In this document: positions 1 through 4,903 of the stretch, piece by piece
Layout: each line of letters opens with the position of its first letter
How positions within the stretch are numbered: position 1 is the stretch's first letter
Assembly (NCBI GenBank): GCA_023411815.1
Contig: JAEYOJ010000075.1
Coordinates: 1 to 5,270 of the forward strand
From: Pseudomonadota bacterium
GTDB lineage: Bacteria; Desulfobacterota; Desulfovibrionia; Desulfovibrionales; Desulfovibrionaceae
DNA length: 5,270 nucleotides
Direction of reading: 5' to 3'
Translations under genes and position numbers: made by a program
The notes under the pieces: generated by a model
What the model was told of the DNA's origin: nothing
Databases searched by the model: none
What the model saw: the letters and a program-made list of their open reading frames with translations, nothing else

Positions 1-1
1 G

Positions 2-427
2 GCCACGGCCGAGACCATCGACCCGCAGGGTTGGCTGCACTCGGGCGACCTGGGCGTCATGGACGAGCGCGGCTACGTGACCATCACCGGCCGGCTCAAG
101 GACATGATCATCCGCGGCGGCGAGAACATCTACCCGCGCGAGATCGAGGAGTTCCTGTACACCATGCCCGGCATCCGCGACGTGCAGGTGGCCGGCGTGC
201 CCAGCCGCAAGTACGGCGAGGAGGTCGGCGCGTTCATCATCCTCAAGGAGGGCGCGAGCCTGGCCCCCGAGGACGTGCGCGACTTCTGCCGCGGCAAGAT
301 CGCCTGGCACAAGATTCCGAAATACGTGGCCTTCGTGCAGGAATACCCCATGACCGCCAGCGGCAAGATCCAGAAATACAAGCTGCGCGAAATGGCGGCC
401 GAGATGTTCCCCGAGGCCATGCAGTAG
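2..427 (+). CDS. Acyl-CoA synthetase (AMP-forming), C-terminal part
   Basis: This is the 3' end (141 residues) of an adenylate-forming enzyme that activates a carboxylic acid, probably a fatty acid, with ATP and joins it to coenzyme A in the cytoplasm. The visible part starts just before the hinge. GWLHSGDLG (residues 10-18) carries the Asp that holds the AMP ribose. GRLKDMIIRGGENIYPREIE (30-49) is the hinge and the start of the mobile C-terminal domain. TASGKIQKYKLRE (118-130) carries the catalytic Lys at 122 needed for adenylation. The reading frame is open from base 2, so the start codon and about three quarters of the protein lie upstream. Stop is TAG. The family call (ANL superfamily, FadD/medium-chain acyl-CoA ligase type) is firm. 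The substrate cannot be told, because the acid-binding pocket is in the missing N-terminal domain. It is followed by hairpins and a terminator, so it is probably the last gene of its transcript. Confidence 0.93.
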   Translation, partial: ATAETIDPQGWLHSGDLGVMDERGYVTITGRLKDMIIRGGENIYPREIEEFLYTMPGIRDVQVAGVPSRKYGEEVGAFIILKEGASLAPEDVRDFCRGKIAWHKIPKYVAFVQEYPMTASGKIQKYKLREMAAEMFPEAMQ

Positions 428-444
428 GCGAGCCTCCGGCGGCC

Positions 445-492
445 AAAGGGGCCCGCCCCTTTGGGAACCCGCCAGGGGAGAGCCTCCCCTGG
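445..492. repeat. Two adjacent GC-rich hairpins after the acyl-CoA synthetase gene
   Basis: Directly after the stop codon are two perfect short inverted repeats. AAAGGGG/CCCCTTT spans 445-451 and 456-462 with loop CCCG. CCAGGGGAG/CTCCCCTGG spans 472-480 and 484-492 with loop AGC. Neither is followed by a T run, so they are not ordinary intrinsic terminators. Similar GGCGGCCAAAGGGG...CCCCTTTGG stretches are, from memory, frequent between genes in Desulfovibrio genomes, so this may be a dispersed intergenic repeat or a 3'-end stabilising structure. The hairpins are seen directly; their role is inference. Confidence 0.5.
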
Positions 493-511
493 ACCCGGCC
501 ATGTGAAAAGA

Positions 512-555
512 AAGCGGCCCCGGATATACGTCCGGGGCCGCTTGCGTTTGTGTTC
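512..555 (+). terminator. Intrinsic terminator, probably bidirectional
   Basis: A perfect 13-bp stem (AAGCGGCCCCGGA at 512-524, TCCGGGGCCGCTT at 531-543) closes a 6-base loop (TATACG). On the plus strand the tail is GCGTTTGTGTT, only moderately T-rich. On the minus strand the stem is followed by CTTTCTTTTC. It would end the acyl-CoA synthetase transcript and shield the next gene. Confidence 0.8.
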
Positions 556-612
556 CCTTGGCTTTATTGCAGGATGACTTGATCCGAGCAGCGCCAATAG
601 CCGGTGGGATTT

Positions 613-638
613 GTTCCCGCAGCACATGTGGCGGGGAC
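613..638 (+). other. Hairpin in the leader of the membrane-protein gene
   Basis: GTTCCCGC (613-620) pairs with GCGGGGAC (631-638) in an 8-bp stem with one G-U pair. The 10-base loop contains the palindrome CACATGTG. It lies about 65 bases before the chosen start of the downstream gene. No convincing sigma-70 promoter was found between 556 and 704, so whether the hairpin is in a transcribed leader is unknown. Confidence 0.3.
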
Positions 639-704
639 TGGCTGTGTCTGAAACAGCGAAGCATTTCGAAGCAAGGACATACGCACTCTGCAGGTCGATT
701 CATC

Positions 705-1100
705 ATGAACAGCATCCAAATGGAACTTCCACGCATCATCCGCATCGCGAAATGGCTGGCCTGGGGATCGGTCCTGGCCTTCCTGATAAAGCTCTCGTTA
801 CTCCTGTTTCTTGCTCCTTCGAGCGTTCTCGGCAATATGCTTTCACTGGATCCCATCATCCTCTTTTGCTTCTTTCTGTACATCAGACGAAGAATCATGG
901 TTAATTGGCTTCTAGTCCTCGTGATCGTGTATAACTTCGCTAATATTCTGATGTCATTGCTTCCGCTGGGAGGCCTGGGTTTCTATAGCCCGACATCCGT
1001 AATCCTTACTAATTTTGTTCAGTATTCGCTTATTGCGACGGCTTACGGTTTGCTTTTGACACGTGAAGCCAGAAGTTATTTTACAAACCAGAGGTCTTAG
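705..1100 (+). CDS. Small four-helix integral membrane protein, unknown function
   Basis: I do not recognise this 131-residue protein. It is strongly hydrophobic, with four probable membrane helices near residues 15-37, 43-60, 65-87 and 98-118. Arg/Lys lie before helix 1 (R10, R13, K16), between helices 2 and 3 (RRR at 61-63) and after helix 4 (R120, R123), which fits both ends facing the cytoplasm. I chose the ATG at 705, which has a weak AGG about 10 bases upstream. The frame is open back to 558, but the added residues are polar, Cys- and Gly-rich and unlike the rest. The ATG at 720 is an alternative start. Base composition is far lower in GC than the flanking genes (78 of 180 bases counted on three lines), which suggests foreign origin or weak selection. 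It stands alone, tail to tail with the lipoprotein gene. That it is a real gene is likely but not certain. Confidence 0.6.
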   Translation: MNSIQMELPRIIRIAKWLAWGSVLAFLIKLSLLLFLAPSSVLGNMLSLDPIILFCFFLYIRRRIMVNWLLVLVIVYNFANILMSLLPLGGLGFYSPTSVILTNFVQYSLIATAYGLLLTREARSYFTNQRS

Positions 1101-1118
1101 AGCCTCACTCAAGTAGAT

Positions 1119-1134
1119 TGCTCTTCAAAGAGCA
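1119..1134 (+). terminator. Weak hairpin after the membrane-protein gene
   Basis: TGCTCT and AGAGCA form a 6-bp stem around a TCAA loop, 18 bases after the stop codon at 1098-1100. The tail is CCCTCTTCCCC, pyrimidine-rich but poor in T, so termination would be inefficient. It is listed because nothing better follows the gene. Confidence 0.25.
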
Positions 1135-1191
1135 CCCTCTTCCCCCCCGCACGGCGAAAGATGGCTTTCGGCCTCGAGTTGCCGCATACAT

Positions 1192-1210
1192 CGCCAGGGC
1201 AAGCCTGGCG
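1192..1210. repeat. 7-bp palindrome, related to one at 2181-2195
   Basis: CGCCAGG (1192-1198) and CCTGGCG (1204-1210) form a perfect stem around GCAAG. Read on the minus strand it contains GCCAGGCTTGCCCTGG. The hairpin at 2180-2195 on the plus strand reads GCCAGGCTTGGCCTGG, so 15 of 16 bases agree. No T run follows on either strand. Confidence 0.4.
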
Positions 1211-1270
1211 TGGCCTCCCAGCTACCACCGCAAATACCTTCACCATTGTCCGGCGTGCCATGCAGCGAGC

Positions 1271-1299
1271 TTGGGGCTCGGACGGCTTTCTGTTATAAT
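1271..1299 (+). promoter_or_regulatory. Extended -10 sigma-70 promoter candidate
   Basis: TGTTATAAT at 1291-1299 is a perfect TATAAT hexamer preceded by the extended -10 TGn element. A partial -35 (TTGGGG, 1271-1276) lies at the ideal 17-base spacing. Transcription would start near 1306 and run toward the end of the opposing lipoprotein gene. No protein gene on this strand follows within the intergenic region, so the product would be a small RNA or an antisense transcript. Confidence 0.5.
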
Positions 1300-1305
1300 A
1301 TGAAG

Positions 1306-1440
1306 TAGTGATGAGAGTTCTTGGAGAGGTCCGGACCAGCGCCGGACCAGAAATCGCGAAACAAAGCCAATCGCCCGCAAGCCCTTGGGCATGAGGCGCC
1401 GAGCAGGCCTCGCGCGCTGCGTGCGCGCCTTCCTTCAATT
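1306..1440 (+). ncRNA. Possible small RNA downstream of the extended -10 promoter
   Basis: Downstream of the promoter lies GGTCCGG/CCGGACC (1328-1334 and 1342-1348, loop of 7), then an unstructured A-rich stretch (AAATCGCGAAACAAAG). A GCGCGC/GCGCGC hairpin (1412-1417, 1423-1428) follows, with a CTTCCTTCAATTCTTC tail that could serve as a poor terminator. The order promoter, hairpin, A-rich linker, terminator-like hairpin is that of many bacterial small RNAs. The first hairpin comes from a tandem repeat of CCGGACCAG. No known RNA family is recognised. The ends are guesses; both rest on the promoter and hairpin positions alone. Confidence 0.25.
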
Positions 1441-1454
1441 CTTCAATCGAGCCT

Positions 1455-2126
1455 TCAGTTCAGCCTGGCCCGTATGCCCGCGAGGATCTCGTCTTCCAGG
1501 GTGTGCGTAGGGAAGCACTGGAAGCCCTTGCTGTCCTTGGCCCCCGTGGAGCTGGTGAATTCGAGGCGGGCCTGGGAGAGCCGCGAGGCCTGCCATTTAC
1601 CGTCTGCCTTCTGCCTGCGCACGAAATCGCGCGTGAGCTGATAGGAAGCCGAAACCGTGATCCTGGTCCGGCCGTCATCCAAGGGCGTGAGCAGCACGCT
1701 CGCCTTGCCTTCCAGGCGGGCCGTGCGCTCATAGCGGGTCAACAAGTCGTTATCTAAGGCCTCGTACTCCACATGGCCGGCGGAAGCCTTGAACTCGTAA
1801 TCGCGCCGGGACCAGAGTTCACGCACCCAGGTCCGCACATGCCCGCAGTCGATGAGCGCGTCGGGCTGGACAGGAGCGAGGCTGGCCTGGATGACGCGGG
1901 ACTCCCTGGCCAGGAGGACAAGGTTGTGGGAATTCCCGGCCAGGTAGGACACGGCGGCTTCCCAGGCCGCGTCCAGGCCCTGGGCGACCTCGATGGAGCG
2001 CGGGGACGGATTCGCCGGCGGAAGCGGAGGCGTGTAGGAGTAGTCGCCCGTGGAGCAGGAGGCGCAGAGGAGCAGAAGGCCCAGCAGGGCCGGCAGAACG
2101 GGGTGTCGTCCGCTTGCGGCGTGCAT
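1455..2126 (-). CDS. Predicted lipoprotein, unknown function
   Basis: A 223-residue protein with a lipoprotein signal: a short basic start (MHAASGRHP), a hydrophobic core (residues 10-20), then CASC, with Cys24 the probable lipidated residue. Cys at the -3 position is not the usual Leu, so processing is slightly uncertain. A Pro/Tyr-rich linker follows (29-42). The mature domain (about 44-223) is mixed alpha/beta. An early segment reads LDAAWEAAVSYLA (51-63), and late strands include GRTRITVSASYQLTRDF (152-168). Overall it recalls the small BamC-like envelope lipoprotein domains. Cys94 and Cys204 could form a periplasmic disulfide. I chose the ATG at 2126 because the signal peptide begins there. 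The frame is open to a TTG at 2222, but the extra 32 residues are basic and would bury the signal. The ribosome-binding site is weak. It lies on the same strand as the PH-like gene, 170 bases downstream of it. Exact function is unknown. Confidence 0.75.
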   Translation of the reverse strand: MHAASGRHPVLPALLGLLLLCASCSTGDYSYTPPLPPANPSPRSIEVAQGLDAAWEAAVSYLAGNSHNLVLLARESRVIQASLAPVQPDALIDCGHVRTWVRELWSRRDYEFKASAGHVEYEALDNDLLTRYERTARLEGKASVLLTPLDDGRTRITVSASYQLTRDFVRRQKADGKWQASRLSQARLEFTSSTGAKDSKGFQCFPTHTLEDEILAGIRARLN

Positions 2127-2176
2127 GCTTTCAGTCCGGCATCGGGTTGGAGCGTTTTCGCTTTGAAAATGCCCGG

Positions 2177-2199
2177 CAAGCCAGGCTTGGCCTGGTTTG
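2177..2199. repeat. Hairpin upstream of the lipoprotein gene
   Basis: CAAGCCAGGC (2177-2186) pairs with GCCTGGTTTG (2190-2199) in a 10-bp stem with one G-T pair and a TTG loop. Its core is nearly the same as the palindrome at 1192-1210 read on the other strand. In the minus-strand direction it would lie in the leader of the lipoprotein mRNA, about 50 bases before the start. It has no T run in that direction. Confidence 0.4.
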
Positions 2200-2236
2200 T
2201 CGTCGCGCAGGCGTAGGCGCAATTCACTTACGCCGT

Positions 2237-2266
2237 AAACGCCGAAGCGAACGTATTAATGTTAAT
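2237..2266 (-). promoter_or_regulatory. AT-rich inverted repeat, possible lipoprotein promoter or operator
   Basis: ATTAA-TG-TTAAT (2255-2266) is an AT-rich inverted repeat in an otherwise GC-rich spacer. On the minus strand it contains TTAACA, a 5-of-6 match to a -35 hexamer. Only a poor -10 candidate (CGTTTA or TTTACG, 18-20 bases downstream) follows. It is the best candidate for a promoter or operator of the lipoprotein gene, but weak. Confidence 0.25.
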
Positions 2267-2296
2267 CTGCTCTAGCGGGTCGGCCGCTTCCGGCGC

Positions 2297-2857
2297 TCAG
2301 CCGACCTCTGCGATGGGTCTGCCCAGGATCTCCTCGACCTTGGCCACCAGGCCGTCCAGATCCGCCGGGCCGACGATCAGGTACATATCCCCGTCGTAGA
2401 TGCAGAGCACGCGATGCTGCTTGGTGAGCACCATGGCCGTGGCGCCTGTGGGCAGGAGGTACTGCCCGGCGCGATAAGGGCCGAAGCTCATGCCGCTCTG
2501 TTTCTCCACCAGGGCGAAATCCTGGTCGCGCTTGAGGTCCGACAGGAAGGCCTGCTTGACCTCCTGGGCGAGCATGGCCTTGTGCACGAAAGGCTCGGCC
2601 ATGGCCAGCACGCCGTCGGCGCCGGCGATGATCCGCGCCCTGCCCGGAACCACATAGAGCACATAATGGCTGATGAGCAGGAGCGGAATGAACATGATGA
2701 GCATGACCACGCCGGAGGTGTACATGCCGCCCTGGAAGAACCAGGCCGTGACGCCGCCCACCAGGACGGCGAAGAGCAGGAAGAAGAGCACCACCAGCCG
2801 CGGCATGCCCACGGGGAATTCGGCGGGCGGCTGAAGAGTTTTCTCGTCCTCGTTCAC
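2297..2857 (-). CDS. Two-helix membrane protein with bacterial PH-like domain
   Basis: A 186-residue protein with a short charged cytoplasmic start (MNEDEKT), membrane helices near residues 20-41 and 46-70, and a soluble C-terminal domain of about 115 residues. This layout resembles bacterial PH-domain (bPH) membrane proteins. The C-terminal segment YRAGQYLLPTGATAMVLTKQ (128-147), followed by a hydrophobic strand, DGDMYLIVGPADLDGLV and a final helix, fits the beta-barrel plus closing helix of that fold. The assignment is by pattern only. The start is GTG at 2857, chosen because AAGGAG lies 6 bases upstream after an A-rich run. No internal ATG is placed so well. It is transcribed away from hcp1 and shares about 150 bases of control region with it, so co-regulation with hcp is possible. 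The role is unknown; such domains usually act as membrane-associated scaffold or sensor modules. Confidence 0.75.
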   Translation of the reverse strand: MNEDEKTLQPPAEFPVGMPRLVVLFFLLFAVLVGGVTAWFFQGGMYTSGVVMLIMFIPLLLISHYVLYVVPGRARIIAGADGVLAMAEPFVHKAMLAQEVKQAFLSDLKRDQDFALVEKQSGMSFGPYRAGQYLLPTGATAMVLTKQHRVLCIYDGDMYLIVGPADLDGLVAKVEEILGRPIAEVG

Positions 2858-2863
2858 TTTCGG

Positions 2864-2869
2864 CTCCTT
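2864..2869 (-). promoter_or_regulatory. Ribosome-binding site fixing the GTG start of the PH-like gene
   Basis: On the minus strand AAGGAG sits 6 bases before the GTG at 2857. This strong site supports a GTG start. It lies only three bases from the CRP/FNR-type box at 2873-2886, so the box is inside the leader of this gene if transcription starts near 2898. Confidence 0.8.
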
Positions 2870-2872
2870 TTT

Positions 2873-2886
2873 TTGATATGCATCAC
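2873..2886. promoter_or_regulatory. CRP/FNR-family (HcpR/FNR-like) box of hcp1
   Basis: TTGATATGCATCAC matches the FNR consensus TTGAT-N4-ATCAA in 9 of 10 defined positions, with a perfect core dyad TGAT-ATGC-ATCA. In Desulfovibrio-type bacteria the CRP/FNR-family regulator HcpR is known to control hcp, so it is the prime candidate. If the site is centred at -41.5 (class II activation), transcription of hcp1 starts near 2921. The same element at the same place precedes the second hcp. Confidence 0.7.
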
Positions 2887-2904
2887 TGACTGGGAGGGCT
2901 CCCT

Positions 2905-2910
2905 ATTGTA
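2905..2910 (-). promoter_or_regulatory. Possible -10 of the divergent PH-like gene
   Basis: Read on the minus strand these bases are TACAAT, a 5-of-6 match to TATAAT. No good -35 lies 16-18 bases upstream. Transcription would begin near 2898 and give a leader of about 40 bases that includes the regulator box. The second hcp control region has GGTTGTAC here in place of TATTGTAC and lacks the hexamer, in keeping with no divergent gene there. Confidence 0.35.
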
Positions 2911-2962
2911 CGTCGCTTGAACGACGGATCGACTGGGCATCCCCGCCAGGGGGGAAATACGA

Positions 2963-2975
2963 GGCCCGGCGGGCC
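2963..2975 (+). other. Leader hairpin GGCCC-GGC-GGGCC (copy 1)
   Basis: A 5-bp GC stem with a GGC loop in the predicted 5' untranslated region of hcp1, ending 32 bases before the ATG and 18 bases before AAGGAG. All 13 bases are identical in the leader of the second hcp (4891-4903), inside flanks that have changed. It might stabilise the mRNA or tune translation; no known riboswitch class is recognised. Confidence 0.45.
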
Positions 2976-3007
2976 AACCGGACTTCTCAACAAAAGGAGC
3001 GACCTTT

Positions 3008-4666
3008 ATGTTCTGTTACCAATGTGAGCAGGCGGCCAAGGGCGAAGGATGCACCAAGATCGGCATCTGTGGCAAGCAGCCGGAAGTCTCGGATCTGCAG
3101 GATCTTACCGCCTATGCCTTGCGCGGTCTGTCACTTGTCGCCCTGGAAGGACGCAAGACCGGCAACGTGGTTTCCGAGGCTGACCAGTATACCGTGGCGC
3201 TGCTTTTCTCCACGCTGACCAACGTGAACTTCGACCCTGAGTACTTCGTCAACGCCATCAGGCAGATCGTGCGCTACCGGGACGAACTGCGCGCCATGAT
3301 AGAAAACACGGGCCGCGACCTGCAGCTGCCTGAAGGACCGGCGACCTTCGAGCCTGCAGCGGACAGCGAGGGCGTCATCAGGCAGGCGCAGGGCAAGGGG
3401 CTCAAGGACTATCCGACCAGCGACCCCGACATCGCCTCGCTCATGCACACCGTGCTTTTCGGCCTCAAGGGCGTGGCCGCCTATACCGACCATGCCCAGA
3501 TCCTCGGCGTGAAGGACGAGGAGCATTACAAGAACTTCCACGAGGCACTGTCCGCAGGATGGGACGGCAAGGAGCGCGGGCTTCAGGACTGGGTCGGCCT
3601 GGCCCTCAAGGTCGGCGAGCTGAACCTCAAGGCCATGGAGCTGCTGGACAAGGCCAACACCGGCGCCTACGGCAACCCCGTGCCCACGCAGGTGCCGCTC
3701 GGCCACCGCAGGAACAAGGCCATCCTCATCTCGGGCCACGACCTGCGCGACCTGCACATGCTGCTGGAGCAGACCAAGGGCAAGGGCATCGACATTTACA
3801 CCCACGGCGAGATGCTGCCCACCCACGGCTACCCCGAGCTGAAGAAGTACGAGCACTTCTACGGCAACTGGGGCACGGCCTGGCAGAACCAGCAGAAGGA
3901 GTTCCCGACCTTCCCCGGCGCGATCCTCATGACCACAAACTGCCTGCAGCGCGCCCAGAAAAGCTACGAGGAAAACCTGTTCACCACCGGCCTGGTGGGC
4001 TGGCCCAGCGTGATGCACATCGAGGCCGACAACACGGGCCACAAGGACTTCTCACCGGTCATCCAGCGCGCCCTGGAGATGCCCGGCTTCACCGATGACG
4101 AGGACCGCGGCCACGTCATGGTCGGCTTCGGCCACGACGCGGTGCTCGGCGTGGCCGACAAGGTCATCGACGCCGTCAAGTCCGGCAAGATCCGCCACTT
4201 CTTCCTGGTGGGCGGCTGCGACGGCGCCAAGCCAGGCCGCAACTACTACACCGAGTTCGTGGAGAAGGCCCCCAAGGACACGGTCATCCTGACGCTCGCC
4301 TGCGGCAAGTACCGCTTCTACGACAAGGACCTGGGCAGCATCGAAGGTCTGCCGCGGCTCATCGACGTCGGCCAGTGCAACGACTCCTACTCGGCCATCC
4401 AGATCGCCGTGGCCCTGTCCAAGGCCTTCAACGTGGGCGTGAACGACCTGCCCTTGTCCATGATCCTGTCCTGGTACGAGCAGAAGGCCGTGGCCATCCT
4501 GCTGACCCTGCTGGCCCTGGGCATCAAGAACATCCGCCTTGGGCCCTCGCTGCCGGCGTTCATCACCCCCAACGTGCTGAACTTCCTGGTCCAGAACTAC
4601 GACATCAAGCCCATCAGCACCCCGGATCAGGATCTGGAAGCAATCCTGGGCAAGAAGGCCGCCTAG
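3008..4666 (+). CDS. hcp: Hybrid-cluster protein (hydroxylamine reductase / NO-detoxifying enzyme)
   Basis: This complete 552-residue cytoplasmic iron-sulfur enzyme was long called prismane protein or hydroxylamine reductase. It is now thought mainly to remove nitric oxide under anaerobic conditions. Cys3, Cys6, Cys15 and Cys21 (CX2CX8CX5C) bind the proximal cubane, in the spacing of the sulfate-reducer and clostridial class rather than the enterobacterial one. All hybrid-cluster ligands known from the Desulfovibrio vulgaris structure have counterparts: His244 (SGHD), Glu268 (HGE), Cys312 (TTNC), Cys404 (VGGC, the persulfide Cys), Cys432 (ACGKY), Cys457 (GQCND), and Glu491 and Lys493 (WYEQK). 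Length is normal for the family. The ATG has AAGGAG 8 bases upstream. No hcr reductase or ferredoxin gene adjoins it, so its electron donor is encoded elsewhere. It has its own promoter and a strong terminator. A second hcp follows. GC at third positions is lower in the first 130 codons than later. Confidence 0.98.
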   Translation: MFCYQCEQAAKGEGCTKIGICGKQPEVSDLQDLTAYALRGLSLVALEGRKTGNVVSEADQYTVALLFSTLTNVNFDPEYFVNAIRQIVRYRDELRAMIENTGRDLQLPEGPATFEPAADSEGVIRQAQGKGLKDYPTSDPDIASLMHTVLFGLKGVAAYTDHAQILGVKDEEHYKNFHEALSAGWDGKERGLQDWVGLALKVGELNLKAMELLDKANTGAYGNPVPTQVPLGHRRNKAILISGHDLRDLHMLLEQTKGKGIDIYTHGEMLPTHGYPELKKYEHFYGNWGTAWQNQQKEFPTFPGAILMTTNCLQRAQKSYEENLFTTGLVGWPSVMHIEADNTGHKDFSPVIQRALEMPGFTDDEDRGHVMVGFGHDAVLGVADKVIDAVKSGKIRHFFLVGGCDGAKPGRNYYTEFVEKAPKDTVILTLACGKYRFYDKDLGSIEGLPRLIDVGQCNDSYSAIQIAVALSKAFNVGVNDLPLSMILSWYEQKAVAILLTLLALGIKNIRLGPSLPAFITPNVLNFLVQNYDIKPISTPDQDLEAILGKKAA

Positions 4667-4705
4667 CCGGACACGCAGCGCAAAGCCTCCCAAGCTGAGA
4701 CACAG

Positions 4706-4736
4706 CCTCGCCGGACCTGAATCCGGCGGGGTTTTT
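4706..4736 (+). terminator. Intrinsic terminator of hcp1
   Basis: CCTCGCCGGA (4706-4715) pairs with TCCGGCGGGG (4722-4731) in a 10-bp stem with one T-G pair and a CCTGAA loop, directly followed by TTTTT. It is a textbook terminator 40 bases after the hcp1 stop and separates the two hcp genes into independent transcripts. Confidence 0.92.
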
Positions 4737-4795
4737 CATTTCATGTCGGGCGACCGATCATTTTTTTCATCTCTGTCCGCATTTATCTCCCGCTT

Positions 4796-4809
4796 TTGAC
4801 ATGCGTCAC
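4796..4809. promoter_or_regulatory. CRP/FNR-family (HcpR-like) box of the second hcp
   Basis: TTGACATGCGTCAC has the perfect dyad TGAC-ATGC-GTCA, the same central ATGC as the first box, and TTGAC/GTCAC half-sites instead of TTGAT/ATCAC. A class II position (-41.5) predicts a start near 4844 with TACTGT as -10 (4832-4837). The Y-to-R changes are paired across the dyad, so symmetry is kept, which supports a true protein-binding site. Confidence 0.72.
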
Positions 4810-4890
4810 GGACGCTGAAGGCTCCCGGTTGTACTGTCCACTCAACGACGGAATCAAACAGGCCTCTATGTGAAATGGCCTGAGAATTAC

Positions 4891-4903
4891 GGCCCGGCGG
4901 GCC
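4891..4903 (+). other. Leader hairpin GGCCC-GGC-GGGCC (copy 2)
   Basis: This is the identical counterpart of the hairpin at 2963-2975, ending 30 bases before the start of the second hcp and 17 before its ribosome-binding site. Flanking bases differ (AATTAC before, AAACGT after, against ATACGA and AACCGG). Confidence 0.45.

Larger units (their letters stand above)
1101..1454. other. 354-base intergenic region between convergent genes
   Basis: No convincing protein gene lies here; open frames on both strands lack a ribosome-binding site and recognisable sequence. It contains a weak hairpin after the membrane-protein gene (1119-1134), a CGAAAG/CTTTCG hairpin (1155-1170), a 7-bp palindrome (1192-1210), a plus-strand extended -10 promoter (1271-1299), an 11-base tandem repeat that can fold (1328-1350), and a GCGCGC hairpin with a T/C-rich tail (1412-1440). 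The density of structure is higher than expected for plain spacer and may mark a small RNA or an intergenic repeat. Confidence 0.5.
2872..3007 (+). repeat. Promoter and leader of hcp1, first copy of a duplicated control region
   Basis: In order this contains the regulator box (2873-2886), GGCTCCC (2897-2903), TTGTAC (2906-2911), AACGACGG (2920-2927), a short TCCCC/GGGGA hairpin (2940-2955), an identical GGCCC-GGC-GGGCC hairpin (2963-2975), and AAAGGAGCGACC before the ATG. The same parts occur in the same order before the second hcp (4795-4933). Distance from box centre to TTGTAC is the same in both (26.5 bases). The ribosome-binding site AAGGAG (2994-2999) is 8 bases from the start. This is one half of a tandem duplication that took in both gene and control region. 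Confidence 0.85.

Noticed and set aside
31..582. Alternative plus-strand frame over the acyl-CoA synthetase end
   Set aside because: Arg/Pro/Gly/His-rich shadow frame that runs through the terminator. The true frame has clear family motifs.
558..704. N-terminal extension of the membrane protein to an upstream ATG
   Set aside because: The added 49 residues are polar with scattered Cys, overlap the leader hairpin, and have no ribosome-binding site near 558.
1118..1303. Plus-strand open frame of 61 codons in the intergenic region
   Set aside because: No ribosome-binding site, and its end overlaps the extended -10 promoter. It may reflect a dispersed repeat rather than a gene; a genome search for the peptide would decide.
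1311..1394. 27-codon open frame (starting MRVLGEVRT) just after the extended -10 promoter
   Set aside because: It would start within about 5 bases of the predicted transcript start with no ribosome-binding site. A short leaderless peptide cannot be excluded but has no support.
1109..1438. Minus-strand open frame of 109 codons in the intergenic region
   Set aside because: No ribosome-binding site, no recognisable domain, Arg/Ala/Pro-rich translation, and it crosses several hairpins and a promoter.
2127..2222. TTG-started extension of the lipoprotein
   Set aside because: It would place 32 basic residues before a clear lipoprotein signal peptide and would cover the hairpin at 2177-2199.
2278..2306. 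GGTCGGC/GCCGACC inverted repeat at the end of the PH-like gene as a terminator
   Set aside because: It overlaps the last codons, has a long loop with a competing inner hairpin, and is not followed by a T run on the minus strand.
3131..4042. Long open frame on the minus strand inside hcp1 (303 codons)
   Set aside because: It is a shadow of the GC-rich hcp1 coding frame. Its translation is low-complexity Val/Gly/Leu/His, and hcp1 is unambiguous.
4052..4693. Second minus-strand open frame over the end of hcp1
   Set aside because: Same cause: a high-GC mirror frame with low-complexity translation and no ribosome-binding site.
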